Source: Pseudothermotoga sp.
GTDB lineage: Bacteria > Thermotogota > Thermotogae > Thermotogales > DSM-5069
Reading direction: 5' to 3'
Length of the DNA: 9,086 bases
Assembly (NCBI GenBank): GCA_028276125.1
Contig: JAPYWY010000048.1
Coordinates: 1 to 9,086, forward strand
Shown here: piece after piece, positions 1-6,547 of the stretch
Numbering within the stretch: position 1 is the first letter of the stretch
How the letters are laid out: each line of letters starts with the position of its first letter
Translations under genes and position numbers: made by a program
Notes under the pieces: model-generated
Databases searched by the model: none
What the model was told of the DNA's origin: nothing
The model's input: the letters and a program-made list of their open reading frames with translations, nothing else

Positions 1-1
1 C

Positions 2-1396
2 ACGGTGAAGGTCTACTTCACTCAACCGAGTTTAGCGAAGGCGAACTTCGGAGCTTTGATGGCACCCATTCTGTCCAAGAAGTACTGGGAGCCAAAGGTT
101 CAAGAGGCACTGAAGACAGGAGCCCCATTGCAGACTCTCTACAATTACGACAACTCTGATGAGCCCATCATAGGCCCGTTCAAGCTGGTCAAGTGGGAAA
201 AGGGAGCGTTCGTGCAGCAGAAGGCAAGACCAGACTATTTCGACAAAGGAAGCACTCTCGTCCTCTACAAGAACGGTGCGGTCGAGATCAAGAACCCCAA
301 CACCGGCTTCTATTGGGTTGGCTACGGTGAGCCCAAGGGTGAAAAGATGCTCGAGCTCGTCACTGGTCCTTACGTGGAAGACATCATCTACAGGATATAC
401 CTGAACAGGGCAGCTGCAATCACCGCATTGATCAACGGTGATGTGAGCTTCGTGTTCAACCCCCTTGGTCTGCAGAAGGGTGAGGCTGACCAGCTTGCCA
501 AGGCCAGCGGCGTGAAGGTCATCAGCAACACGACAAACGGCTTCAGGTACATGTGCTTCAACATGAGAAGGTATCCGATGAGCATCAAAGAGTTCAGACA
601 GGCCATAGCGGCGCTCATCGACAGAGAGTTCCTCTGCTCGAGAGTGCTCGGTGGTCAGGCCTTCCCGCAGTACAGCGTCGTGCCCGTTGGAAACGCGTTC
701 TGGCACAACCCGAGAGTTCCAGAACTGACGCCCGGCTACGGCATGAGCTACGGTGACAGGAGGAAACTCGCCATAGATCTTCTGAAGAAGGCTGGTTTCA
801 AATGGGTCGTCGAACCGAAGATCGAGGGTAACAACGTCGTGAGACAGGGTAGAGGTCTCATTGCTCCGAACGGCCAGAGGATCGAACAGATCGAGTTGCT
901 CGCTCCTGGTACTGGATACGACCCAATGAGGGCCACCATGGCGCTCTACATCGAAAGGTGGGCGAACGAAATAGGTATACCCATCAAGGCCAACCTGGTC
1001 GACTTCAACTACATCGTCCAGAGGGTCTGGGATGAGCCGTTCAACTTCGACATCTACATGCTTGGTTGGAGCTTGGGCTACTATCCAGATCACATGGCCG
1101 ATTTCTTCCACAGCAAACGCGCCGGCGTGGGTGACTTCAACGCGGCCGGTTACAACAACCCAGAGTTCGACAAACTCGCTGACGAATTCCTCGCAGCTTC
1201 CGACATAGACAAGGCGAAAGAACTTGGCTTCAAGCTTCAGGAGATCTTGGCACAGGATCTTCCGTACATCGTTCTGTTCGACACGCCAATCGTGGAAGCC
1301 TACAGATCAGATCAGATCATCTTCCCGTACGAACAAACGCTGTCTGGTCTGCAGTATGTCCAGGGAGTGCCTGCACTCGTCAAGGCTGCCCAGTGA
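2..1396 (+). CDS. ABC transporter substrate-binding protein, family 5 (5' partial)
   Basis: This is an extracytoplasmic solute-binding protein of the SBP_bac_5 (DppA/OppA) family, which captures peptides or, in many Thermotogales, oligosaccharides and delivers them to the permease pair encoded downstream. The frame is open to the window edge: the codon at 2-4 is sense, and the first in-frame GTG (5-7) is internal. The signal peptide and roughly the first 150-200 residues are therefore missing. The visible 464 residues begin near the family's 'MAPILSKKYW' segment. They include the family-typical stretches 'GPFKLVKWEKG', 'FNMRRYPMSIKEFRQAIAALID' (first ten or so residues diagnostic), 'YIERWANEIGI' and 'FDIYMLGWSLGYYPDH'. 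Translation ends in TGA at 1394-1396, just before a hairpin terminator. The ligand cannot be read from sequence; peptide or sugar is equally possible. Confidence 0.93.
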   Translation, partial: TVKVYFTQPSLAKANFGALMAPILSKKYWEPKVQEALKTGAPLQTLYNYDNSDEPIIGPFKLVKWEKGAFVQQKARPDYFDKGSTLVLYKNGAVEIKNPNTGFYWVGYGEPKGEKMLELVTGPYVEDIIYRIYLNRAAAITALINGDVSFVFNPLGLQKGEADQLAKASGVKVISNTTNGFRYMCFNMRRYPMSIKEFRQAIAALIDREFLCSRVLGGQAFPQYSVVPVGNAFWHNPRVPELTPGYGMSYGDRRKLAIDLLKKAGFKWVVEPKIEGNNVVRQGRGLIAPNGQRIEQIELLAPGTGYDPMRATMALYIERWANEIGIPIKANLVDFNYIVQRVWDEPFNFDIYMLGWSLGYYPDHMADFFHSKRAGVGDFNAAGYNNPEFDKLADEFLAASDIDKAKELGFKLQEILAQDLPYIVLFDTPIVEAYRSDQIIFPYEQTLSGLQYVQGVPALVKAAQ

Positions 1397-1420
1397 CGAG
1401 TTAGCAAGTTCATAGATGTA

Positions 1421-1450
1421 CCCAACCGCCCGTCTGGGCGGTTGGGTTTT
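1421..1450 (+). terminator. Intrinsic terminator / attenuating hairpin between binding-protein and permease genes
   Basis: A perfect 11-bp inverted repeat (left arm 1421-1431, right arm 1436-1446, four-base loop GTCT) is followed by TTTT at 1447-1450 and then AAC. The stem has seven G-C pairs of eleven, starting with three at the base. The T-run is short, so read-through is plausible. The hairpin ends only a few bases before the Shine-Dalgarno of the next gene, and no separate promoter fits in the 74-base gap. It probably terminates most transcripts after the binding-protein gene, or protects its 3' end, so that less permease than binding protein is made. On the minus strand there is no T-run, so it is directional. 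Confidence 0.85.
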
Positions 1451-1453
1451 AAC

Positions 1454-1463
1454 AAAGGAGGAG
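1454..1463 (+). promoter_or_regulatory. Strong Shine-Dalgarno for the DppB-like permease
   Basis: AAAGGAGGAG lies 7 bases before the GTG at 1471 and fixes that start codon. It follows directly after the hairpin at 1421-1446 without overlapping it, so the hairpin can form without hiding the ribosome site. Confidence 0.8.
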
Positions 1464-1470
1464 ATCGAGC

Positions 1471-2622
1471 GTGCTGAAGTTTCTCGGAAAGAGAGTGCTG
1501 CAAATAGTCATACTATTGTTCATCTACGTGACGGTGGTGTACTGGTTGATCGAAGCGATGCCGGGCAGTTTCGTCGATCAGTACCTTCTCAATCCGAAGC
1601 TGACGCCGGAGATCAGGGAGAATCTGAAGCGACAGTTCGGTTTCGACAAGCCCGCGCACATCAGATATCTGATCTACATGAAGAACTTTCTGACGCTGGA
1701 TCTGGGAATCTCCTTCTCTTACTTTCCCACCAAGGTGACGACGATCATAGCGGAAAGGTTACCGAGGACAGTTTTTCTCTTCGTCACTTCCACACTCGTG
1801 TCCTATGTGCTCGGATACAGCCTCGGAAAAAGGGCAGCGTGGAAAAGGAGTGGGATCCTCGATAAAACGACAACGTTCGTTGGGATCGTCTTTTGGACGA
1901 TATTTTTACCACTGCTTGCGATCTTCAACATTTGGTTGTTCGGTGTGATCTTGAAGATCTTGCCTCTCAATCAATTCATTGACCCGAACCTTTGGAAGAC
2001 AGCACCTTTATCGGCACAAACGATCTTCATCAGACTTCTTTTGACGGCCTTGGTGTTCCTCATAGTTTTTCTGATTGCTCTTCTGATCTCAAACAGGCTC
2101 AAAACGATTCCCGCGAAGAAGACCATGCTTTATACTTCTTCGATTACCACGATTGTTGTCTCAATCGTGATTTGGATTCTCTCAGGCTATTCTATCTACG
2201 CCTGGGATATCATAAAGCACATGGTGCTTCCAGTGCTCACACTGACACTCTACTCTTTTGCTGGTAGCATGCTCGTCATGCGTGACACGATGCTGGACGT
2301 CATAAGGGAAGACTACATAACCACCGCGAAGGCAAAAGGTTTACCAGACAACGTCGTCAGGGACAAGCACGCTGCGAGGAACGCGCTCTTGCCTTTGGTC
2401 ACCAACTTCGTCATAAGCTTGGGTTTCACGGTGGGCGGAGGCATCATCACAGAAACGATGTTCTCCTGGCCAGGCATCGGGCGTGCGTATTTGGAGGCAT
2501 TGAACACTCAAGATACTCCTTTGTTGATAGGCCTTTTGGTCTTCACGGGCATCTTTGTTTTGATCGCGCATTTGGTGGCCGACGTGCTCTACGCGGTCCT
2601 CGATCCACGCATAAGGTACTGA
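1471..2622 (+). CDS. dppB: ABC transporter permease, DppB/OppB-like, with an extra two-helix insert
   Basis: This is one of two integral membrane subunits of the transporter, forming the translocation path with the DppC-like protein. The 383-residue product starts at GTG 1471 behind a strong Shine-Dalgarno. The first membrane segment is at about 10-28, followed by an extracytoplasmic stretch with 'FGFDKP' and 'LDLGISFSY', which is typical of DppB. Further hydrophobic segments are at about 99-118 and 136-163. The permease (EAA) loop lies at about 280-310, with 'DYITTAKAKGL' then 'HAARNALLPL'. The family sequence 'ETMFSWPGIGR' is at 328-338 and the terminal 'LDPRIRY' at 377-383. Members are usually around 310-340 residues long. 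The surplus lies between residues about 180 and 245, where two further hydrophobic segments (about 185-207 and 222-239) precede the normal 'HMVLPVLTL' segment. The reading frame is intact through this region, so it is an insertion rather than a fusion artefact. Confidence 0.93.
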   Translation: MLKFLGKRVLQIVILLFIYVTVVYWLIEAMPGSFVDQYLLNPKLTPEIRENLKRQFGFDKPAHIRYLIYMKNFLTLDLGISFSYFPTKVTTIIAERLPRTVFLFVTSTLVSYVLGYSLGKRAAWKRSGILDKTTTFVGIVFWTIFLPLLAIFNIWLFGVILKILPLNQFIDPNLWKTAPLSAQTIFIRLLLTALVFLIVFLIALLISNRLKTIPAKKTMLYTSSITTIVVSIVIWILSGYSIYAWDIIKHMVLPVLTLTLYSFAGSMLVMRDTMLDVIREDYITTAKAKGLPDNVVRDKHAARNALLPLVTNFVISLGFTVGGGIITETMFSWPGIGRAYLEALNTQDTPLLIGLLVFTGIFVLIAHLVADVLYAVLDPRIRY

Positions 2623-2627
2623 AGGAG
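2621..2627 (+). promoter_or_regulatory. Shine-Dalgarno deciding the DppC start
   Basis: GAAGGAG overlaps the stop codon of the upstream permease gene and ends 8 bases before GTG 2636. An in-frame GTG at 2627 overlaps this site, so it cannot be the start served by it; GTG 2636 is preferred. Confidence 0.7.
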
Positions 2628-2635
2628 TGATCGTT

Positions 2636-3616
2636 GTGACTGAAATGGTCGTTGCTGAACCACTGTGGAAAATCCGACTGAAACTTTGGGTCAGGTCGTT
2701 CAAGACTGGTTGGGAGCTGTTCAAAGAGAAGAAGCTCGCTCTGTTCGGCTTGGGTGTGATCATATTTTTCGCGATCTTCGGCCTTTTGTATCCCCTTTAT
2801 CCCATGATCATGAGAAATCTTTTTTGGAAAGATGATCCCTTTGGTTATCAGACCTTCATGCCATACGATCCAATCATAGGTTTCGATCCGGACATCGTGA
2901 GTCATCCATCTCCTCCTTCTTTGAGACATCCGTTGGGGACCGATCCGCTCGGTAGGGATATCCTGTCGATGATCATGTACAGTACACCCAGAGAGTTCGT
3001 GTTGGGCATAACTGCGGCGCTCATCACCGTGATCATAGGCACGATCATAGGTGCCAGTGCGGCATACTACGGTGGTGTTATAGACACGTTCTTCATGAGG
3101 CTTGCGGACATCGTCATGCTGTTCCCGAGTCTGGCCTTGCTGATGGTGCTGAGTGCCTTCATGGAACTGACGTTGTTCAGGCTCGCCCTCATAATGGGTA
3201 TCCTGGCGGGATTCGGTTCCATAACCTTGGTTCTCAAAGCTCAGGCGTTGACCGTCAAGGTGAGACCTTTCATAGACGCAGCGAAGTCAACTGGGGCGAG
3301 TGACGCTTACATCATATTCAGACACATCATACCGAACATCTTGCCGCTCTCTTTTCTGTACATGATGTTCAACGTTACAGGCGCGATCTTCACCGAGGCT
3401 GTGCTCTCTTTCCTTGGTCTGGCCAACATACGCATGAGCTGGGGTGTGATCATCCAGATGGCGGAGTCCTCAGGATACCTCATGGGTGCAAGCATAGGAA
3501 CGTATTGGTGGCTCTGGTTACCTGCTGGTGTCTGTATCACGCTGCTGTGCTCTTCGTTCTATTTCCTTGGCCGCGGACTTGAAGAGATCGTCAATCCAAG
3601 ATTGAGGAAGAGGTGA
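2636..3616 (+). CDS. dppC: ABC transporter permease, DppC/OppC-like
   Basis: This is the second membrane subunit of the peptide/oligosaccharide importer and pairs with the DppB-like protein. From GTG 2636 the product has 326 residues, slightly long for the family. The N-terminal amphipathic 'ELFKEKKLALFGLG' region leads into membrane segment 1 (about 34-53). A long extracytoplasmic loop follows and ends in the DppC hallmark 'HPLGTDPLGRDILS' (98-111). Further segments lie at about 121-147, 156-177, 182-200, 238-261 and 288-311. The EAA loop that contacts the ATPases is at about 211-239 ('DAAKSTGASDAYIIFRH'). The C-terminus 'NPRLRKR' is typical. It lies 13 bases after the DppB gene and 5 bases before the DppD gene, so all are co-transcribed. 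An ATG at 2645 is a weaker alternative start. Confidence 0.93.
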   Translation: MTEMVVAEPLWKIRLKLWVRSFKTGWELFKEKKLALFGLGVIIFFAIFGLLYPLYPMIMRNLFWKDDPFGYQTFMPYDPIIGFDPDIVSHPSPPSLRHPLGTDPLGRDILSMIMYSTPREFVLGITAALITVIIGTIIGASAAYYGGVIDTFFMRLADIVMLFPSLALLMVLSAFMELTLFRLALIMGILAGFGSITLVLKAQALTVKVRPFIDAAKSTGASDAYIIFRHIIPNILPLSFLYMMFNVTGAIFTEAVLSFLGLANIRMSWGVIIQMAESSGYLMGASIGTYWWLWLPAGVCITLLCSSFYFLGRGLEEIVNPRLRKR

Positions 3617-3621
3617 TGTAG

Positions 3622-4620
3622 GTGCTTCTGTCGGTGCGAGATCTGAGGATGTATTACAGAACGAAGATGGGTTATGTGAAAGCGGTGGATGGAATAAACT
3701 TCGATCTGGATCAAGGGGAAAGTTTGGGGATAGTTGGTGAATCTGGCTGCGGAAAAACTTCTATATCTATGACGATACTCAGACTGCTTCCCGACAACGC
3801 TGAGTTCAAGACCGGTAGTGTTCTCTTCGATACGGGCAACGGTCCCGTTGATCTGGTGAAGTTGCCCGAATCGGAGATGAGAAAGTACAGATGGCGTGGT
3901 ATCTCGATGATATTCCAAGCCGCCATGAACTCTCTGAACCCCGTTTACAGGGTGGGCGATCAGATCATCGAAGCCATTCAAAACCATTTTCCCGACATGC
4001 CCTTGGACAAAGCCAGAGAGAAGGTTGCAGAACTTTTCACCCTCGTTGGTCTCGATCCGTCGCGCATGGATCAGTACCCACACCAGTACAGCGGTGGCAT
4101 GAAGCAGAGGGCGGTCATCGCGATGGCGTTGGCGTGCGACCCGAAGGTCATAATAGCGGATGAACCAACGACAGCGCTGGACGTCATCGTTCAGGATAGG
4201 ATCTTGAAGGAGATCAGAAAGATCCAAAAGAAGTTGAACATGGCGATGATATACATCTCCCATGACATCGCGGTGATCGCGGAAGTGAGCGACAAGATAG
4301 CGGTGATGTACGCTGGTAAGTTCGTCGAACTGGCAGACGCTGTGACAGTCTTCAAACGCCCCATGCACCCCTACACTTACGGCTTGATGCATGCTTTCCC
4401 CAGCACTGTCGGTGAAAAGACAGAACTTGTGACGATACCGGGTGAACCACCGAACTTGTTGAACCCGCCGAAAGGTTGCCGTTTCGCCCCACGATGTCCC
4501 AAGGCAGACTCCGTGTGCCTGGATGTGGACCCCAAGTACCGCGAGGTGGAGAAGAACCATTTCGTGGCGTGTCATCATCCCGTTCAGCCCAAAGAGGTGG
4601 TGCGTTTCTATGCAGACTAA
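3622..4620 (+). CDS. dppD: ABC transporter ATP-binding protein, DppD/OppD-like
   Basis: This is the first of two ATPases that power import. It starts at GTG 3622 behind GAGGTGA (3610-3616) and is 332 residues long, normal for the family. Walker A GESGCGKT is at 39-46 and the Q-loop glutamine at 99. The ABC signature SGGMK is at 157-161, and Walker B ends in ADE with D180 and E181. The D-loop 'ALDV' is at about 185-188 and the H-loop histidine is H214. The Q-loop reads 'FQAAMNSLNP' instead of the commoner 'FQDPMTSLNP', a variant that does not remove a catalytic residue. The C-terminal oligopeptide-type extension follows 'HPYTYGLMHAFP' and carries C286, C292, C299 and C317. This is the four-cysteine set that binds a [4Fe-4S] cluster in characterised DppD/DppF proteins. 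Its 3' end overlaps the start of the next ATPase gene by 11 bases. Confidence 0.95.
   Translation: MLLSVRDLRMYYRTKMGYVKAVDGINFDLDQGESLGIVGESGCGKTSISMTILRLLPDNAEFKTGSVLFDTGNGPVDLVKLPESEMRKYRWRGISMIFQAAMNSLNPVYRVGDQIIEAIQNHFPDMPLDKAREKVAELFTLVGLDPSRMDQYPHQYSGGMKQRAVIAMALACDPKVIIADEPTTALDVIVQDRILKEIRKIQKKLNMAMIYISHDIAVIAEVSDKIAVMYAGKFVELADAVTVFKRPMHPYTYGLMHAFPSTVGEKTELVTIPGEPPNLLNPPKGCRFAPRCPKADSVCLDVDPKYREVEKNHFVACHHPVQPKEVVRFYAD
4594..4600 (+). promoter_or_regulatory. Shine-Dalgarno deciding the DppF start
   Basis: GAGGTGG inside the end of the DppD gene lies 9 bases before ATG 4610. It supports that start over the open frame continuing upstream to about 4523, which would add 29 residues with no resemblance to the family. 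Confidence 0.7.
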
Positions 4621-5782
4621 CGATGTCGTGTTGAGGATAGAGAACCTTCGAAAGTTGTTCCCTGCGGAGCGCAAGATCTTTGGAAAGGTGAAACTCTTCG
4701 TTCACGCCGTTGACGACATAACCTTTGAAATACGCAGGAAAGAATCGCTCGCTCTGGTGGGAGAATCCGGCTGTGGAAAGACCACCACGGGAAGGGTGTT
4801 GGTCGGTTTGGAAGAACCGACGTCTGGAAGGATCGTGGTTGAACAAGAAGACGTGACACCACTCTTGTACGAGGACGAATCGGCTGCGAAGAGGTACGTT
4901 CGGGAGACTTACGTGAAGAGGTTCTCGAGTATGAGTGACCAGCAACTGAAGTCGCTCACAGGAATTGACGCCGTGTACGCACAGAGATTCCTGGACCTTG
5001 GTAAGAACGAAGCGAAGTTCGTCGACGAAATGCTCCAGAATCGGCGAGAACGTGTCTGGCAAATGAGACGCAGGATCCAGATGATCTTTCAGGACCCGTA
5101 CGAATCTTTGAACCCACGCATGACCATATTCGATATCGTTGCTGAGCCTTTGAACATACACGGCGTGGGTAATCTGAAAGAGAGAGAAGAGTTGGTAGCA
5201 AAGATGCTCTTTGATGTTGGATTGACACCACCGGAGACTTTCATGTTCCGATTCCCACACGAGTTGTCCGGCGGTCAGAGACAGCGTGTGGCGATAGCCA
5301 GGGCGCTCATACTGAATCCTTCCTTCGTGGTTGCGGACGAACCCACTTCGATGCTGGATGTGTCGATAAGAACAGGTGTCATGAAACTCATGATGAGACT
5401 CGCCGAGGAACATCAGATGAGTTATCTGTACATCACTCATGACCTTGCGGTCGCCAGGTACATGAGCAACGATATAGCGGTCATGTACTTGGGAAAGATC
5501 GTCGAGAGAGGACCAACCGAAGAGGTGCTGAAGAACCCCTTGCACCCCTACACTCAAGCACTGCTCGCCGCCGTGCCGATTCCAGATCCCGAGATGAAGA
5601 GGGGCGAACCCAACATAAAAGGCAGCGTTCCGAGGCCCATCAACCCGCCCCCGCGGTGCAGGTTCTTCGACAGGTGTCCGTACGCGGTCAAGTTCTGTGA
5701 AGATAACGATCATCCACCTTTGAAAGAAGTTGCCCCGAAGCATTTCGTGGCTTGCTATGTTGTCGCTGGCGAAGCGAGTTGA
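4610..5782 (+). CDS. dppF: ABC transporter ATP-binding protein, DppF/OppF-like, with about 60-residue insert
   Basis: This is the second ATPase, expected to form the heterodimeric engine with the DppD-like subunit. It has 390 residues from ATG 4610; family members are usually about 320-340. Walker A GESGCGKT is at 51-58 and the Q-loop 'FQDPYESLNPR' has Q161. The signature LSGGQRQR is at 219-226, the Walker B acid pair is D243 and E244, and the H-loop histidine is H277. The C-terminal extension after 'HPYTQALLAAVP' holds C350, C356, C363 and C382, the four-cysteine [4Fe-4S] motif known in the family. The extra length sits between Walker A and the Q-loop. Residues about 85-148 form a charged, probably helical insert (for example 'RYVRETYVKRFSSMSD'), so this spacing is about 110 residues where about 50 is usual. 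All catalytic motifs are intact, so it should be an active ATPase. The gene overlaps dppD by 11 bases and the next small gene by 26. Confidence 0.95.
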   Translation: MQTNDVVLRIENLRKLFPAERKIFGKVKLFVHAVDDITFEIRRKESLALVGESGCGKTTTGRVLVGLEEPTSGRIVVEQEDVTPLLYEDESAAKRYVRETYVKRFSSMSDQQLKSLTGIDAVYAQRFLDLGKNEAKFVDEMLQNRRERVWQMRRRIQMIFQDPYESLNPRMTIFDIVAEPLNIHGVGNLKEREELVAKMLFDVGLTPPETFMFRFPHELSGGQRQRVAIARALILNPSFVVADEPTSMLDVSIRTGVMKLMMRLAEEHQMSYLYITHDLAVARYMSNDIAVMYLGKIVERGPTEEVLKNPLHPYTQALLAAVPIPDPEMKRGEPNIKGSVPRPINPPPRCRFFDRCPYAVKFCEDNDHPPLKEVAPKHFVACYVVAGEAS

Positions 5783-6188
5783 AATTTCGAAATTTTTCTT
5801 CTGGCTCGCACTGACCCTGGTGGTGATGAATTACACCGCCGGGGTCCTCGTTTACAGAAGCTACACCCGAAAGCTCTCCAACGCTAAAGCCCTCTGCAAG
5901 ATCAGGTTCGAGGATGGTTCGATCCTTGGTGAAGTCTCGATCGAAGGTTTTGAGGGATTGAAGATCCGTCCTGTGGATTATCAGATCTATTTCTACGACA
6001 GGAGGGGAAACGTCCTGAAGATGGTATCCAACTCGATGTTCGGCCGATCCGAAGCTGATTTCGTCACGAGCGCATGGTCCAATTTCCAAGAAGAGGATTG
6101 GCATGCTAGAGGATACAGCAACGTCTCGATCGAATGGCTCTGGCTGAAGGTTAATCTGTTTCTACCTTTAGAGGTGAAGATTGAGTGA
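5757..6188 (+). CDS. Membrane-anchored protein of unknown function
   Basis: I do not recognise this 143-residue protein. It has one hydrophobic segment at about 13-32 after a short basic N-terminus ('LAKRVEISKF'). It looks like an uncleaved signal anchor, or a signal peptide without an obvious cleavage site. The remaining 110 residues are polar and aromatic and look rich in beta-strand ('CKIRFEDGSILGEVSI', 'YQIYFYDRRGNVLKMV'). There is a single cysteine (C47). ATG 5757 overlaps the end of dppF by 26 bases and its Shine-Dalgarno is weak, so translation may depend on coupling to dppF. Upstream in-frame TTG codons lie deeper inside dppF and are less likely. The stop overlaps the next start as GTGA. 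Its position suggests it is the sixth gene of the transporter operon, but a role in transport is only inferred. Confidence 0.75.
   Translation: MLSLAKRVEISKFFFWLALTLVVMNYTAGVLVYRSYTRKLSNAKALCKIRFEDGSILGEVSIEGFEGLKIRPVDYQIYFYDRRGNVLKMVSNSMFGRSEADFVTSAWSNFQEEDWHARGYSNVSIEWLWLKVNLFLPLEVKIE
6171..6177 (+). promoter_or_regulatory. Shine-Dalgarno for the small HELGH membrane protein
   Basis: GAGGTGA lies 7 bases before GTG 6185, within the end of the preceding gene. It supports both the reality of the small downstream gene and its GTG start. Confidence 0.7.
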
Positions 6189-6547
6189 AAAAGATCGTGT
6201 TCTTTGCGATCGTGATGATCATCGCTTACCATGCGGCAGTTTTCGAGCTGCTTTTGAATCAATTTTCACCATTGCCTGCGAGCTTGGTTTGGATGCTGTT
6301 GCTCGTGCTGTCTTGGTGTGTCGGTCATGAACTTGGACACTTTTCGAAGACCTTGTGGGTTCTCGCATTTTCATTTGTTGCTGCAGGAATCTTGAGCTAC
6401 ATTTTGATAGGTCATTACATGAAGGAGACACTGCAGTTCGTCGTTCAAACGCTGACGATGAAGGCCGTCTCCGTTTCATTGCTCGTGTTTTTCACCGCGA
6501 GTGTCATGTCGGCGTTTTTCGGTTTCATGTTCAAGCCAAGGAAGTAG
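6185..6547 (+). CDS. Small four-helix membrane protein with HELGH motif, unknown function
   Basis: This 120-residue protein is almost entirely hydrophobic, with likely membrane segments at about 4-22, 32-47, 55-77 and 91-115 and a basic tail 'KPRK'. I do not recognise the family. Residues 48-52 read HELGH, an HExxH sequence at the junction of the second and third segments, followed by F53. HELGHF also occurs at the zinc site of M50 site-2 proteases. However, the protein is much shorter than those enzymes and shows no DG-containing second metal motif, so protease activity is unproven. The GTG start has a good Shine-Dalgarno and overlaps the preceding stop by four bases, so the two small genes are translationally coupled. 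The last 72 bases run antisense to the end of the CPBP gene. Confidence 0.72.
   Translation: MKKIVFFAIVMIIAYHAAVFELLLNQFSPLPASLVWMLLLVLSWCVGHELGHFSKTLWVLAFSFVAAGILSYILIGHYMKETLQFVVQTLTMKAVSVSLLVFFTASVMSAFFGFMFKPRK

Noticed and set aside
32..1111. Long open frame (359 codons) antisense to the binding-protein gene
   Set aside because: The plus-strand gene is a clear family member. The antisense product is His/Val/Asp-rich without a recognisable domain, a known by-product of the codon bias in these genes.
1416..1865. 149-codon plus-strand frame beginning at the terminator
   Set aside because: It runs through the hairpin and over the permease gene in another frame, and its product shows no motif or hydrophobic pattern.
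4523..4609. Upstream extension of the DppF-like protein
   Set aside because: The 29 added residues do not resemble the family and lie within dppD. ATG 4610 has a proper Shine-Dalgarno.
3559..4674. 371-codon open frame antisense to the DppD-like ATPase
   Set aside because: All ATPase motifs lie on the plus strand. The antisense translation is His/Arg-rich, without motifs, and spans two gene boundaries.
4352..5743. 463-codon open frame antisense to dppD/dppF
   Set aside because: It is long but low in plausibility: no ribosome site or domain was found, and it mirrors the reading-frame bias of two certain ATPase genes.
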